From an uncultured bacterium (GTDB lineage: Bacteria; Nitrospirota; Thermodesulfovibrionia; Thermodesulfovibrionales; Thermodesulfovibrionaceae), in contig CALDSV010000016.1 in the NCBI GenBank assembly GCA_937924475.1, positions 19,490 to 83,489 of the forward strand: a stretch of 64,000 nucleotides of DNA, written 5' to 3'. The first letter of the stretch is position 1, and every line of letters starts with the position of its first letter. Below the pieces are notes generated by a model. That model was not told the origin of the DNA, did not search any database, and saw only the letters and a list, made by a program, of their open reading frames with translations. Position numbers and translations under genes: made by a program. This document shows, one piece after another, positions 1-10,966 of the stretch.

Positions 1-370
1 TGATGATGAAAAAACCGTGACTGATAAACTAAGAACAATGGTAACAGATCCAGCTCGAAAAAGAAGAACAGACAAGGGAGATCCTCAAAAATGCCCGGTT
101 TTTGATCTCCATAAAATATTTTCCACAGAAGAAGAAAAAAAAGAAGTAATTGCTGGATGCACCACAGCAAGTATTGGCTGTATTGATTGCAAAAAAATCC
201 TAATAAAACACGTAATTGACACTTTAACCCCCCTATGGGAGAAAAGACAAAAACTGATAGATAATCCAAACCTTCTTATTGAAACTGCAAAAGAAGGTTC
301 AGAAAAGGCAAAAAAAGTAGCCCAGCAGACTCTTAAAGAGATGAAGGAGGTTATTGGATGGATTTCGTAA
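1..370 (+). CDS. trpS: Tryptophan--tRNA ligase, C-terminal part (runs off the left edge)
   Basis: An open frame enters from the left edge and stops at 370. It encodes about 122 residues. The segment DPARKRRTDKGDP, then CPVFDLHKIF, then a short cysteine-rich stretch (GCTTASIGCIDCKK) is characteristic of the C-terminal helical domain of bacterial TrpRS, which recognises the tRNA anticodon. The catalytic Rossmann domain with the HIGH and KMSKS motifs must lie upstream of the window. The GTG at 17 is an internal codon, because the frame is open to the first base. The stop overlaps the next gene by 13 bases, so the two are probably cotranscribed. Confidence 0.9.
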   Translation, partial: DDEKTVTDKLRTMVTDPARKRRTDKGDPQKCPVFDLHKIFSTEEEKKEVIAGCTTASIGCIDCKKILIKHVIDTLTPLWEKRQKLIDNPNLLIETAKEGSEKAKKVAQQTLKEMKEVIGWIS

Positions 371-1077
371 AATATCAAAGACAAATGCTCATTGAGGGTT
401 GGTCTGAAGAAGGTCAAAAAAAGCTTAAAAATTCAAAAGTATTTATCGCAGGTGCAGGTGGTCTTGGAAGCCCTGTATCCATATATCTTGCTGTGGCAGG
501 AGTTGGTAAAATTATAATTTGCGACTTTGACTCAGTAGAAATAACAAATCTTAACAGACAGATACTCCATAGTCCTACAAGAATTGGTATAAATAAAGCA
601 ATTTCAGCAAAAATCACCCTTACTGCTATTAATCCTGATGTGGAAGTATTCCCAATTACTGAGAAAATTACCTCAGAAAATGCCGAAAAACTCATAGATG
701 ATGCTCATATAATAATAGACTGCATGGACAATCTTGAGACAAGATATATTCTTAATGAAGTAGCTTTTAAAAAGGGGATTCCCCTTGTATTTGGCGCTAT
801 TTATGGAACTCAAGGAATGCTCAGTTTTATTCATCCACCTGAAACTCCGTGTCTTAAATGCCTCTTTCCTGAAGCACCTCCAAAAGAAACCTTTCCAGTC
901 GTTGGTGCAACACCTGGAGTTATAGGTGCACTGCAAGCTTTGGAAACAATAAAATATCTTGTCGGAATTGGTAAGCTCCTAAAAAATAAACTTCTTGTAT
1001 GGGATGGTATAAGTGGAGATTTTAAGACTTTCAAAGCTCAAAAAGATCCATCCTGTCCTGTTTGTAAAGGGGAATAA
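358..1077 (+). CDS. ThiF/HesA/MoeB family E1-like adenylyltransferase
   Basis: This 239-residue protein has the full E1-like layout. The nucleotide-binding GAGGLGSPV lies near residues 31-39, followed by the NLNRQ arginine region, the IIDCMDN acidic motif, and two zinc-binding Cys pairs (PCLKC near residue 162 and CPVC at the C terminus). Such enzymes adenylate the C-terminal glycine of a small ubiquitin-like sulfur carrier (ThiS or MoaD) for thiamine or molybdopterin synthesis. No carrier gene is adjacent, so ThiF cannot be separated from MoeB. Because moaA lies 57 kb away in this window, the molybdopterin role is plausible. An AAGGAGG ribosome-binding site at 344-350 supports the ATG at 358. 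Confidence 0.85.
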   Translation: MDFVKYQRQMLIEGWSEEGQKKLKNSKVFIAGAGGLGSPVSIYLAVAGVGKIIICDFDSVEITNLNRQILHSPTRIGINKAISAKITLTAINPDVEVFPITEKITSENAEKLIDDAHIIIDCMDNLETRYILNEVAFKKGIPLVFGAIYGTQGMLSFIHPPETPCLKCLFPEAPPKETFPVVGATPGVIGALQALETIKYLVGIGKLLKNKLLVWDGISGDFKTFKAQKDPSCPVCKGE

Positions 1078-1078
1078 A

Positions 1079-1528
1079 ATGGAATACATTAATGATTTCA
1101 TGTATTTTGTCATTAGACCTGTAGATAATGAAAAAAATATTTATTGCTCTGGGGTTAATCTAACTAAATTTGCTCCCATTACAAAAGGAAGACACAGACT
1201 GGGACAAAATCCTGCCTTAAAGGGACTTCAAACATTAAACAATCATATTAGAGCAATCATTATTGAAAAAAAAGCTACTCCTGAGACAGTGAAAAATTTT
1301 TTTTGCCAGCATATAAAGCCTGTAAATGAAGATTTATGGTATACAGAGTCCTTTTTAATTCATAATTACTCCCATGAATTAGGAGAGCAAATAAAAAAAT
1401 TTGCTCCCTTTGAGCTTTTAAGAAAGATGTTTCGAGCAATGCTTATAAATGAAAACATTCCAGAAAATTTATCCCCTCATGAGTTGCAGAAATATCTTTA
1501 TTTTTTAGTTGATAAATATAAATCTTAA
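1079..1528 (+). CDS. Hypothetical protein downstream of the ThiF-like gene
   Basis: I do not recognise this protein of 149 residues. The frame is open from 1013, but the ATG at 1079 is preceded by AAAGGGG at about 1066-1072 and begins 1 base after the ThiF stop, so I chose it. The protein is soluble and rich in Lys and aromatic residues, with no signal peptide or membrane segment. The N-terminal half looks beta-rich (residues 1-40). The C-terminal half looks helical (FELLRKMFRAMLINEN). It is tightly spaced after the E1-like enzyme, so the two may be cotranscribed. I infer no function. Confidence 0.7.
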   Translation: MEYINDFMYFVIRPVDNEKNIYCSGVNLTKFAPITKGRHRLGQNPALKGLQTLNNHIRAIIIEKKATPETVKNFFCQHIKPVNEDLWYTESFLIHNYSHELGEQIKKFAPFELLRKMFRAMLINENIPENLSPHELQKYLYFLVDKYKS

Positions 1529-1561
1529 AAACAGATAAACTTATCACTTTTAACTATCAGT

Positions 1562-1932
1562 TCATATAAATCCTTCTGACCACCCTTTTGGGCATAGTTC
1601 ATTTCCCTCAAGACTTCTCATTCTCGTGCTTTTTCCTCCACTGAGAATAAAACTTTTCGCTAACTCTTTAATGTTAAAATTTTTAAAATTAGGTGTCTCA
1701 TCGGCTGTCGTCTTTTCATTGAGAAAGACAGTAACCTCATTATCATAATTCCATGTTAAGACAAATCACTCCAATCTTAGTGTAATCTTTATCTTTTCAT
1801 ACAACTATCACATAGCTCCTCCAAAACAACTCTTACTTTATTAACTATACACTTTTCATTCAGTTCTTCAGGAACTTCCAGATTATCATAGCTTTCATTA
1901 TATTCATCTTTAGTTGCCCTTTTTGGCTTCAT
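1562..1932 (-). pseudogene. Decayed gene remnant of unknown family
   Basis: The 486-base gap before katG is not empty. On the minus strand an ATG at 1932 opens a 47-codon frame (MKPKRATKDEYNES...) that stops at 1789. The reading continues in another frame as KIKITLRLE, hits TGA, and runs on for 63 codons (WNYDNEVTVFLNEKT... to GWSEGFI) to a stop at 1562. Joined, these give a protein of about 120 residues interrupted by one frameshift and one nonsense codon. I do not recognise the family. Lys/Glu-rich composition with aromatic residues argues for former coding sequence. Confidence 0.45.
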
Positions 1933-1940
1933 TATGATAA

Positions 1941-1965
1941 ATTCCTAAATAAGAAGTATTCCTAA
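1941..1965 (+). promoter_or_regulatory. Paired ATTCCTAA direct repeat upstream of katG
   Basis: The octamer ATTCCTAA occurs at 1941-1948 and again at 1958-1965, with start points 17 bases apart, about 50 bases before the katG start. A TATAAT at 1993-1998 could be the -10 box, but I see no good -35 box. The repeat may be an operator for oxidative-stress control. It does not match the inverted Fur/PerR box, so this is only a candidate. Confidence 0.25.
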
Positions 1966-2005
1966 TTAGCATCGGGACTTCTTTATTTCTTATATAATTT
2001 CGTAG

Positions 2006-4165
<2,160 letters not shown>

Positions 4166-4250
4166 CAACTTTCCGTAGTTTCATAGTCCTTACCCCTTAA
4201 ACACTCAAGTGTCCGAATGTTTTATAATAGAAAAGTCTGGGGGTTTTTTT

Positions 4251-5615
4251 ATGAACAAAGAAACACTTATTAGATGGGACAAAAAACATATCTGGCATCC
4301 CTTTACTCAAATGAAGCTTTGGTTTGAAGAGGAACCTACTATTTTCATAGAAGGCAGGGATTGCTTTCTCAAAGACATGGATGGAAAATGGTATCTTGAT
4401 GGAGTATCATCTCTCTGGGTAAACATTCATGGACATAAAAGAGCAGAAATTGATGAAGCAATAAAAGCTCAACTTGATAAACTTGCCCACTCTACATTGT
4501 TAGGAGCTTGCAACGAACCGAGTATTGTCCTTGCAAAGAAATTGTCTTCTTTGCTCTGTGAAAAACTGCCCTGGGGTAAGCCTCTTACAAAAATTTTCTA
4601 CTCTGACAACGGCTCCACTGCAGTAGAGATTGCTTTGAAAATGGCTTATCAATACTGGATAAATATAGGAATAAAGGGAAAAGATACCTTTGTAAGCCTA
4701 AAAGAAGGCTATCATGGAGATACAATTGGTGCAGTAAGTGTGGGAGGAGTGGAACTTTTTCATGAAATCTACAAACCCCTCCTAAACAAAGCAATTCAGG
4801 CTCCTGCTCCCTATTGCTATCGTTGTGAACTTAAGCTAAATTATCCTTCCTGTGGATTAGCTTGCTTAAAGGAGATGGAGCAGATTATTAAGAAAAATCA
4901 GGAAAAAATCATTGCTATAATTGTGGAACCCCTTGTTCAGTGTGCTGGTGGCATAATTGTTTGGCCTCAAGGCTATCTAAAAGGATTAAGGGAGATTTGT
5001 AACAAATATGAAGTCCTTCTTATTGCCGATGAAGTAGCAACAGGATTTGGAAGAACGGGAAAAATGTTTGCTTGCCAACATGAAGAGGTTACTCCTGACA
5101 TCCTTTGCTTAAGCAAAGGAATAACAAATGGTTACATGCCTTTGGCTGTAACTGCTACTAATGATAAAATTTTTAATGCCTTCTTAGGTGAACTTGAGGA
5201 AAGAAAAACCTTTTATCATGGACACTCTTACACTGGCAATCCCTTAGCTTGTGCTGCAGCCATAGCAAATCTTGAAATCTTTGAAAAAGATAAAACACTG
5301 GAGAGCCTTCCACCTAAGATAGAACTCTTAAAGGAAGCGCTTTCCGAGATAGAGAAACATCCCCATGTAGGCGATGTTCGTCAAAAGGGAATGATTGTTG
5401 GTATAGAAATTGTAAAGGATAAAGGGACTAAAGAGCCCTTTCCCTGGAAAGAGCAGACTGGATGGAAAGTTGTTAAAGCTGCAAGAAAATATGGTGTATG
5501 GTTAAGGCCCCTTGGTGATATAATTGTACTCATGCCTCCACTTATTATTTCAGAAGAAAACCTTGAAAGATTGCTTCATGTAATAAAAAATTGTATAATT
5601 GAAGTAACTTTGTAA
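4251..5615 (+). CDS. bioA: Adenosylmethionine--8-amino-7-oxononanoate aminotransferase
   Basis: This 454-residue PLP-dependent class III aminotransferase converts 7-keto-8-aminopelargonate to 7,8-diaminopelargonate in biotin synthesis, with S-adenosylmethionine as amino donor. Diagnostic segments are WHPFTQM near the N terminus, YHGDTIGA, LIADEVATGFGRTGKMFAC, and the Schiff-base lysine in CLSKGITNGYMPL. The frame is open back to a GTG at 4209, but BioA proteins begin close to this RWDKKHIWHPFTQM segment, so the ATG at 4251 is preferred. The site before it (GGGGG) is weak. No bioB, bioD or bioF is adjacent, so the rest of the pathway must lie elsewhere. Confidence 0.92.
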   Translation: MNKETLIRWDKKHIWHPFTQMKLWFEEEPTIFIEGRDCFLKDMDGKWYLDGVSSLWVNIHGHKRAEIDEAIKAQLDKLAHSTLLGACNEPSIVLAKKLSSLLCEKLPWGKPLTKIFYSDNGSTAVEIALKMAYQYWINIGIKGKDTFVSLKEGYHGDTIGAVSVGGVELFHEIYKPLLNKAIQAPAPYCYRCELKLNYPSCGLACLKEMEQIIKKNQEKIIAIIVEPLVQCAGGIIVWPQGYLKGLREICNKYEVLLIADEVATGFGRTGKMFACQHEEVTPDILCLSKGITNGYMPLAVTATNDKIFNAFLGELEERKTFYHGHSYTGNPLACAAAIANLEIFEKDKTLESLPPKIELLKEALSEIEKHPHVGDVRQKGMIVGIEIVKDKGTKEPFPWKEQTGWKVVKAARKYGVWLRPLGDIIVLMPPLIISEENLERLLHVIKNCIIEVTL

Positions 5616-5634
5616 AAAAGGAGGAAGTAGAAAA

Positions 5635-6630
5635 ATGTTTAAGTTCATATCAATAATTTTTGCCTTGTTTATACTTACTGCCTGTACAGAACAGGTAAAG
5701 GTTGATGTGGCTGGAATAGGAGAGACTGAGGCAACAGGACCGTCAGCTTTAGCCTGGGATGGAAAAAATTTAATAATAGCAAAGGAAGGACTAATTGCCT
5801 TTTTAGATAATATTGACACTGCAGCTACTGGGTCAATTTATAACTACGTAGGACATTACTTTTTTGATCGTTATCCCATCAGTATAAAATCTAAGGAAAA
5901 ATCGGCCTTTATAACTGGTCTTGCCTGGGAAAAAGCCTCAGTAGATAGCGGATATATTTGGGTGGCTGATGGAGCAAATCGAAAAATTCTGAAAATAACT
6001 CCAAAAGGCGATGTAATAAGAACAATAAATCTTACCATATATCCAGAGGATATAACCTTTGATGGTGAAAATCTATGGGTAGCAGACTCAAAAAGAAGGA
6101 AAATATTCAAATTAAGCCCTATTGACGGAAGCACTTTAGCAGAATATCTCTCACCTATTGCTATTCCTACAGCTTTATCATGGGATGAAAAATATTTGTT
6201 AATAGCCGGAATTAAAGATGATAAATTCCTTAAAAACTCTTCAGAAAATGTAGAGATAATAAAATTTAATCCTGAAAGTGGAAAAGTTGTTGCCACTGTA
6301 TTTATTCCTAAACATTTCGCTGAACATCTAAAAGAACTGTCTATGCCAACAGCAATGGTATGGATAAACGAAAAAATATGGATAGCTGATAGAAATTCCG
6401 GTAAAATCCTTGTTCTCAGTGACTGGACGATGGCTTCAGAGGATAATAAAAATTATAAACTTACAACCACCACACCAACAGTGAAAAAAATTAAAATAGA
6501 GGAAAAATCAAAAGCTCAAGAAGCGGAGGAAGCAAAAAAAGCTGCTGAAGAGGCAAGAAAAGCTGCGGAGGAAGCAAAAAAAGCTGCTGAAGCTGCCAAA
6601 AAAGCCTTTGAATTACAACAGAAAAAATAG
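5635..6630 (+). CDS. Beta-propeller lipoprotein with Ala/Lys/Glu-rich tail
   Basis: This 331-residue protein begins with a lipoprotein signal peptide whose lipobox is LTAC (Cys17), so it should be lipid-anchored in the envelope. Residues of about 35-270 contain NHL/YncE-like repeats of the type ...LAWDGKNLIIA, IWVADGANRKILKI, LWVADSKRRKIFKL and IWIADRNSGKILVL, which fits a beta-propeller. The last 45 residues are a highly charged Ala/Lys/Glu repeat (EEAKKAAEEARKAAEEAKKA), a probable long helix or coiled coil that might span toward peptidoglycan. AAGGAGG at 5618-5624 sets the start. The stop codon overlaps the GTG of kdsA by one base. The ligand is unknown. Confidence 0.8.
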   Translation: MFKFISIIFALFILTACTEQVKVDVAGIGETEATGPSALAWDGKNLIIAKEGLIAFLDNIDTAATGSIYNYVGHYFFDRYPISIKSKEKSAFITGLAWEKASVDSGYIWVADGANRKILKITPKGDVIRTINLTIYPEDITFDGENLWVADSKRRKIFKLSPIDGSTLAEYLSPIAIPTALSWDEKYLLIAGIKDDKFLKNSSENVEIIKFNPESGKVVATVFIPKHFAEHLKELSMPTAMVWINEKIWIADRNSGKILVLSDWTMASEDNKNYKLTTTTPTVKKIKIEEKSKAQEAEEAKKAAEEARKAAEEAKKAAEAAKKAFELQQKK

Positions 6631-7445
6631 TGTTTAAAATCGGCAATTTTGAATTACAAAAGGGCCAACTATTTATAATTGCAGGACCTTGTGTAATTGA
6701 AAATGAAGAGGTTCTATATAGGACTGCTGAAACTCTTAAGGAAATAAAAAAATCTTTAAAAATTCCAATAATTTTTAAATCCTCCTATGATAAAGCAAAT
6801 CGCTCATCCATTCATTCTTATAGAGGACCAGGAATTCATAAAGGCTTGGGAATTTTAAAAAAAGTAAGAGAGAAATTTAATATCCCTATTTTAAGTGATG
6901 TCCATTCAGTAGAAGAAATAAAAATTGCAGGAGATGTTCTTGATGTAATACAAATTCCTGCTTTTTTATGCAGGCAAACAGATTTGATCCTGGAGGCAGG
7001 AAAAACAGGAAAACCTGTAAATGTAAAGAAAGGTCAGTTTCTTGCACCTTGGGATGTAAAGAACATAGTGGAAAAGTTTAAGGCTACAGGCAATGAGAAA
7101 ATAATCATTACTGAAAGAGGGACAACTTTTGGATACAATAATCTTGTGGTTGATTTTAGAAGCTTTCCTATCATTCGTTCAATGGGAGTGCCTATTGTCT
7201 TTGATGCTACTCATTCTGTGCAACTTCCTGGAGGTGCTGGTAGTTGTTCATCAGGACAAAGACAATTCGTGCCTTATCTTTCAAGAGCCGCAGTAGCCTG
7301 CGGTGTAGATGGACTCTTTTTTGAAGTCCATCCAAACCCTGAAAAAGCCCTTTGCGATGGACCTAATATGCTCTCATTAAATGATTTTAAAGTTCTACTT
7401 GAGGAAATTCTCCAAATTCATTCTGTAGCTAAAAAATACTATTAA
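6630..7445 (+). CDS. kdsA: 3-deoxy-8-phosphooctulonate synthase (KDO-8-P synthase)
   Basis: This 271-residue TIM-barrel enzyme condenses phosphoenolpyruvate with arabinose 5-phosphate, the first committed step to KDO of the LPS inner core. Family motifs are IIAGPCVIE, SSYDKANRSS, RGPGIHKGL, ILSDVH, QIPAFLCRQTDL, NVKKGQFLAPWD and HPNPEKALCDGPN. Cys21 in AGPCVIE is the metal ligand of the metal-dependent subclass (Asn in the E. coli type), so this should be a divalent-metal enzyme. It starts with GTG inside the TAG of the preceding lipoprotein gene (TAGTG), which indicates translational coupling. Confidence 0.95.
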   Translation: MFKIGNFELQKGQLFIIAGPCVIENEEVLYRTAETLKEIKKSLKIPIIFKSSYDKANRSSIHSYRGPGIHKGLGILKKVREKFNIPILSDVHSVEEIKIAGDVLDVIQIPAFLCRQTDLILEAGKTGKPVNVKKGQFLAPWDVKNIVEKFKATGNEKIIITERGTTFGYNNLVVDFRSFPIIRSMGVPIVFDATHSVQLPGGAGSCSSGQRQFVPYLSRAAVACGVDGLFFEVHPNPEKALCDGPNMLSLNDFKVLLEEILQIHSVAKKYY

Positions 7446-7463
7446 ATTAGTTATTGATTTAGT

Positions 7464-9686
7464 ATGAAAAAATTTACACTGAGCATTAAATGGCTATTTG
7501 TATTAATTATTCTCAAAGTGGCAATAGGAATCTCCTTAATCAATTTTTTATTCTCTTATATACATCATGAAAGACATTTGAATATCCATTTTTCAACCAT
7601 ATCTTCTCTATTTCAAAAAGAGATAGAAAATATAATAAAACCTGTTGAAAGTTTTCTTTACAATATTCAAGGTTTACTTTGCTGCAAAATTTTAGATTTT
7701 AAAGATGTTGAAAATACCAATCAGTTTTTAATGAATTTTATGGATAAATATCCCTATGTAACATCCATTAACTATGGAGATAAAAAAGGTAACGGATACC
7801 TAATTTTAAATGACAGAGGCAAATGGCTAAATAGAATCAAAAAACCAGAAGATAAGGACTTTGTAACGTGGCATGAAATAAACAGTAATGGAAAAATCAT
7901 CAGTAGTCGAAAAATTAAGGACTCCTATGACCCAAGAGAAACTATCTGGTATAAACAGGCAATAAAAAATCAGGCGATTCAGTGGACTGAAGAGTATTTA
8001 TTTCGCACAACAAAAGACCCTGGCATAACTGCCTCCTTAATTTTATGTTCAGAGGAACAAAAAGTAGTGGGAGTTGATATTATGATAAAAGACTTTTCAA
8101 CTTTTTTAGAGAAAATTAAAGAAAAAAATCCTTATAAAGATTCCTTCCTTTATCTTTTTTCTGAAAAACATGTAATTGCCTCCACAGATAAAACAAATTT
8201 TAAGCCTGGTAAAATATATTCAATAACTCAAGAAGATTTTCCTTTACTTTACAATGCCTTGTTAAATATCAATAATAGCAGAGAGCTCTATTATTTTAAT
8301 TTTAGCGGACAGACATGGATTGCTAAAAGAGAAAAATTAAATCTGGGTAACAGAGAATTATCAATTTTGATAATTTTACCAAAAGTTGTAATCACAAAAG
8401 AGCTCAAACTTTATCTTTTTTATCAATTGCTTGTGTCTATGTTTCTTTCATTCCTGGTGCTTGTTTATATCACTAAAAAATACATGAATCCTTTAATAGA
8501 TATTTCCCAAAATATAAAAAATTTTGGCATAAAAGAAATAACTTTAAAAAATCTTACACAAAGAACTGATGAAATAGGAATTTTAAGTAAATCCATTTCG
8601 CAAGCTTCTTCAGAAATCTTGGAATCAAAAAGGATGCTGGAAGAATCAGAAAAAAAATGTAGAACAATATCAAATTTAGCTCCTGTGGGAATATATCTGA
8701 TTGACTACGAGAATGAAAAAATTATTGAAGCTAACTTTACAGGGCTTTCAATGCTTGGCTATTCCTTAGATGAACTAAAAGGGAAATCCTTGAGTGAAAT
8801 TTTTCCTTCAGAAACATTGAGGGAACTAAGAGAAATCAACCAAAAAGAAAGTATTGAAACCCTATGTAATGTTTTTGATAAGGAAGGTAACAAACTTGAA
8901 TGTAGAATTAAAGCTATAAAATTAATCTTTAAAGATAAATCATACATGCTTATGTCTGCTGATGATATTACAGAAATAAGAAAAATTGAGAAAAAAATCC
9001 AAGAAGCTGAACAGTTTGAAACCGTAAGACATTCTCTTGGAGAAGCAGTTCATAGATTTAAAGACTTAATAAATGTTATTCATGGTTTTGCTACCATTGC
9101 TAAGACAAGAGATACAAACGATTTTGTGAAAAATGCCTTAGACCAGATACTGAATGCTTCAAAAAGAGCAATTTATTTAACTAAAGAGCTTTTAACTGTA
9201 ACAGCTGACAGAAAATACGATAAGCAAATAGTTGATTTAAATGCCTTAATACTGTCAATGAAAACAAAAATTCATGCTTTTATGGGAGAATCCATAAATG
9301 TAGTTTTTGAATTGCAAGATAAGCCTATCACTGTAAATTTTGATGTTGAAGCCTTTGACGAAGTGATGACTAATCTACTATCTAATGCAAAAGATGCTAT
9401 GCCAAAAGGCGGCATATTAAAAATAAAAACAGAAATATCTCCTCTTTTAGATAAAAATTTTGCCCTTTTATCCATATCAGACACAGGAGTAGGCATGGAT
9501 GAAGAAACTAAAAAGAGAGCTTTTGAGCCTTTCTTTACTAAAAAAGGAGCATCTGGAACAGGACTGGGACTTTCAATTGTTTATAAAATCATAAAAGACC
9601 ATGAAGGCTTCATAGAAGTGGAAAGCGAACTCAATAAAGGTACCACATTCAAAATTTATCTACCTTTGTCCTCTATCGTTACTTAG
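7464..9686 (+). CDS. Membrane sensor histidine kinase (Cache-HAMP-PAS-kinase)
   Basis: This 740-residue protein has an N-terminal membrane helix (about residues 9-31), a large periplasmic Cache-like sensor region (about 40-310, with the WYKQAIKNQ segment typical of dCache domains) and a second helix (about 316-337). A HAMP linker, a PAS domain (about 397-510) and a histidine kinase core follow. The H-box is SLGEAVHRFKDLINVI with His530 as the likely phospho-acceptor. The ATPase has the N-box NLLSNAKDA, the G1 box DTGVGMD and the G2 box GTGLGLS. No response regulator gene is adjacent, so it is an orphan kinase. The start ATG lacks an obvious ribosome-binding site. Confidence 0.9.
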   Translation: MKKFTLSIKWLFVLIILKVAIGISLINFLFSYIHHERHLNIHFSTISSLFQKEIENIIKPVESFLYNIQGLLCCKILDFKDVENTNQFLMNFMDKYPYVTSINYGDKKGNGYLILNDRGKWLNRIKKPEDKDFVTWHEINSNGKIISSRKIKDSYDPRETIWYKQAIKNQAIQWTEEYLFRTTKDPGITASLILCSEEQKVVGVDIMIKDFSTFLEKIKEKNPYKDSFLYLFSEKHVIASTDKTNFKPGKIYSITQEDFPLLYNALLNINNSRELYYFNFSGQTWIAKREKLNLGNRELSILIILPKVVITKELKLYLFYQLLVSMFLSFLVLVYITKKYMNPLIDISQNIKNFGIKEITLKNLTQRTDEIGILSKSISQASSEILESKRMLEESEKKCRTISNLAPVGIYLIDYENEKIIEANFTGLSMLGYSLDELKGKSLSEIFPSETLRELREINQKESIETLCNVFDKEGNKLECRIKAIKLIFKDKSYMLMSADDITEIRKIEKKIQEAEQFETVRHSLGEAVHRFKDLINVIHGFATIAKTRDTNDFVKNALDQILNASKRAIYLTKELLTVTADRKYDKQIVDLNALILSMKTKIHAFMGESINVVFELQDKPITVNFDVEAFDEVMTNLLSNAKDAMPKGGILKIKTEISPLLDKNFALLSISDTGVGMDEETKKRAFEPFFTKKGASGTGLGLSIVYKIIKDHEGFIEVESELNKGTTFKIYLPLSSIVT

Positions 9687-9945
9687 AAAATATCTTAAGA
9701 TAACATAAATAACTTTTTAGACCAAATAAAAATTCAAAAAAGTTGTTCCTGCAAACCCTTCCCTTTTCCGTTATTAACTCTCTTTATTTTCATTGAAGGC
9801 TCATGCATGGAGCCATGGGAACCTTTTCTCCCCCTTAGCCCCTTTTCATTATGATGACAACCTCAAGGGGAAAGGAAGGAAGAAGGATGCCGAGGGATTG
9901 CCACGGCCTCCTTTTTCTATTTAGTCTTCCTGCAAGACCAAACTT
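9687..9945. other. Intergenic region with small palindromes, possibly a repeat remnant
   Basis: This gap lies between the convergent kinase gene and the secreted-protein cluster. It contains GGCTC-ATGCATG-GAGCC near 9799, a CCCCTT/AAGGGG pair near 9839-9872, and GCCG/CGGC followed by CTCCTTTTT near 9887-9915. The last could end transcription. On the minus strand, GGCCGTGGCAATCCC resembles the GTGGCAATC core of the dispersed repeat described at 52.8 kb, so this may be a degraded copy. I see no credible gene. Confidence 0.35.
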
Positions 9946-10518
9946 TTACCTAAACAGAGCGTTTATCTCTGTGCCGCTTCTTTCCTTTTGGTTGTTATTC
10001 ATATTACAGTCGTCATTCTTAGGATTTCCGTCTAAACTTATATCAGGATCATAGACAATGATAACTTTATAGGATGGAGGGAATTCGCCTTCTGAAGGAG
10101 AAGAAGCATCCCATTGGCGTTCATAAGTTACTGTTACTTCCTGCCCAGGATTTAGATTTTGAAATTTTTTACGTGCCACAAGTTTACTTGTTCCACCCAT
10201 AGGACCTTCATATAAAAAAACTTCCTGTTGATTGGGTCCTGAAATATAAGACTCCATTCCTATGTTTTTCACTACACCTGTTATCCTTACCTTACCTGAA
10301 AATTGACTTGTCCTTGAAACAATAGAAAAGTCAATTCTCTGAACTGCAGGATCAGGACATTTTTTTATTGGAATTGGTTTAATTTGTTTTGCCTTATCAT
10401 CAATGGGCGATTTAAGTTGATCCTTTGGTTGCAGTGGTGTTTCTGCATAAACACAGGGTAGAAGAAATAGTGCAAAGATTAATCCTAAAAAAATAGTTAA
10501 AAAAGTTAACTTTTTCAT
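9946..10518 (-). CDS. Secreted CARDB-like protein
   Basis: This 190-residue protein has a Sec signal peptide of about 25 residues ending VYA. A Pro/Lys-rich linker follows, then a beta-sandwich segment of about 100 residues (RIDFSIVSRTSQFSGKVRI, then GVVKNIGMESY and LNPGQEVTVTYERQW). That pattern of a non-globular linker plus a KNIG motif is typical of CARDB/APHP-type adhesion modules. It is probably periplasmic or surface-exposed. It is the last gene of the sigma-factor-linked cluster and starts 12 bases after the preceding stop, with GGAGAG just upstream. The function is unknown. Confidence 0.7.
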   Translation of the reverse strand: MKKLTFLTIFLGLIFALFLLPCVYAETPLQPKDQLKSPIDDKAKQIKPIPIKKCPDPAVQRIDFSIVSRTSQFSGKVRITGVVKNIGMESYISGPNQQEVFLYEGPMGGTSKLVARKKFQNLNPGQEVTVTYERQWDASSPSEGEFPPSYKVIIVYDPDISLDGNPKNDDCNMNNNQKERSGTEINALFR

Positions 10519-10530
10519 TCCTCTCTCCTT

Positions 10531-10947
10531 TCATTGACTTTTTCTTTTGAAATAATAGCCAGGTGCAGTTATTCTTATCTTGTCAACAAATATAGGTGGT
10601 CTATAAAAAGCATCTCTACACTCTGGAAGCTGTGTTGCAATATAAATTATTAAATGATATTCACCGGTAGTAGGATTAATAGATGAAGAAGCTTCTTGAT
10701 TGACTAAACAATTGGTTGGCATAATACTACCAACTAACTCTCTTGTATTAGCCGTTACTTTTGCTTCCGCAGGTAATGGTAAAACAGAATTATCGGGACC
10801 TGTGATTTTACCATAGACATCAAAGTGCCCAATAGAGGGGTAGGGTGTTTGTGAAGGTGGATGAGCAAAAAGGGAATTATTGAAAATTAATAAAACCGCT
10901 ACAATAAGGATTAACTTAAAATAAAACTTAATTTCTACTGCTTTCAT
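10531..10947 (-). CDS. Small secreted protein of unknown function
   Basis: The frame is open from 10986, but the ATG at 10947 follows AAGAGGAGGA and begins a clear signal peptide (MKAVEIKFYFKLILIVAVLL... ending LFA), so I take it as the start. The product has 138 residues. The mature part begins HPPSQTPYPSIGHFDVYGKI and then reads like a single beta-sandwich (GPDNSVLPLPAEAKVTANTREL, TGEYHLIIYIA), similar in style to carboxypeptidase-regulatory or Ig-like folds. Two cysteines (CLVNQ and PECRD) could form a disulfide. It belongs to the same run of exported proteins. I do not recognise a family. Confidence 0.65.
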   Translation of the reverse strand: MKAVEIKFYFKLILIVAVLLIFNNSLFAHPPSQTPYPSIGHFDVYGKITGPDNSVLPLPAEAKVTANTRELVGSIMPTNCLVNQEASSSINPTTGEYHLIIYIATQLPECRDAFYRPPIFVDKIRITAPGYYFKRKSQ

Positions 10948-10966
10948 TTGTCCTCCTCTTAATTTT

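Noticed and set aside
9851..10054. A 67-codon plus-strand frame (MMTTSRGKEG...)
   Set aside because: It runs over the end of the minus-strand secreted gene, has no ribosome-binding site and reads as low-quality protein.
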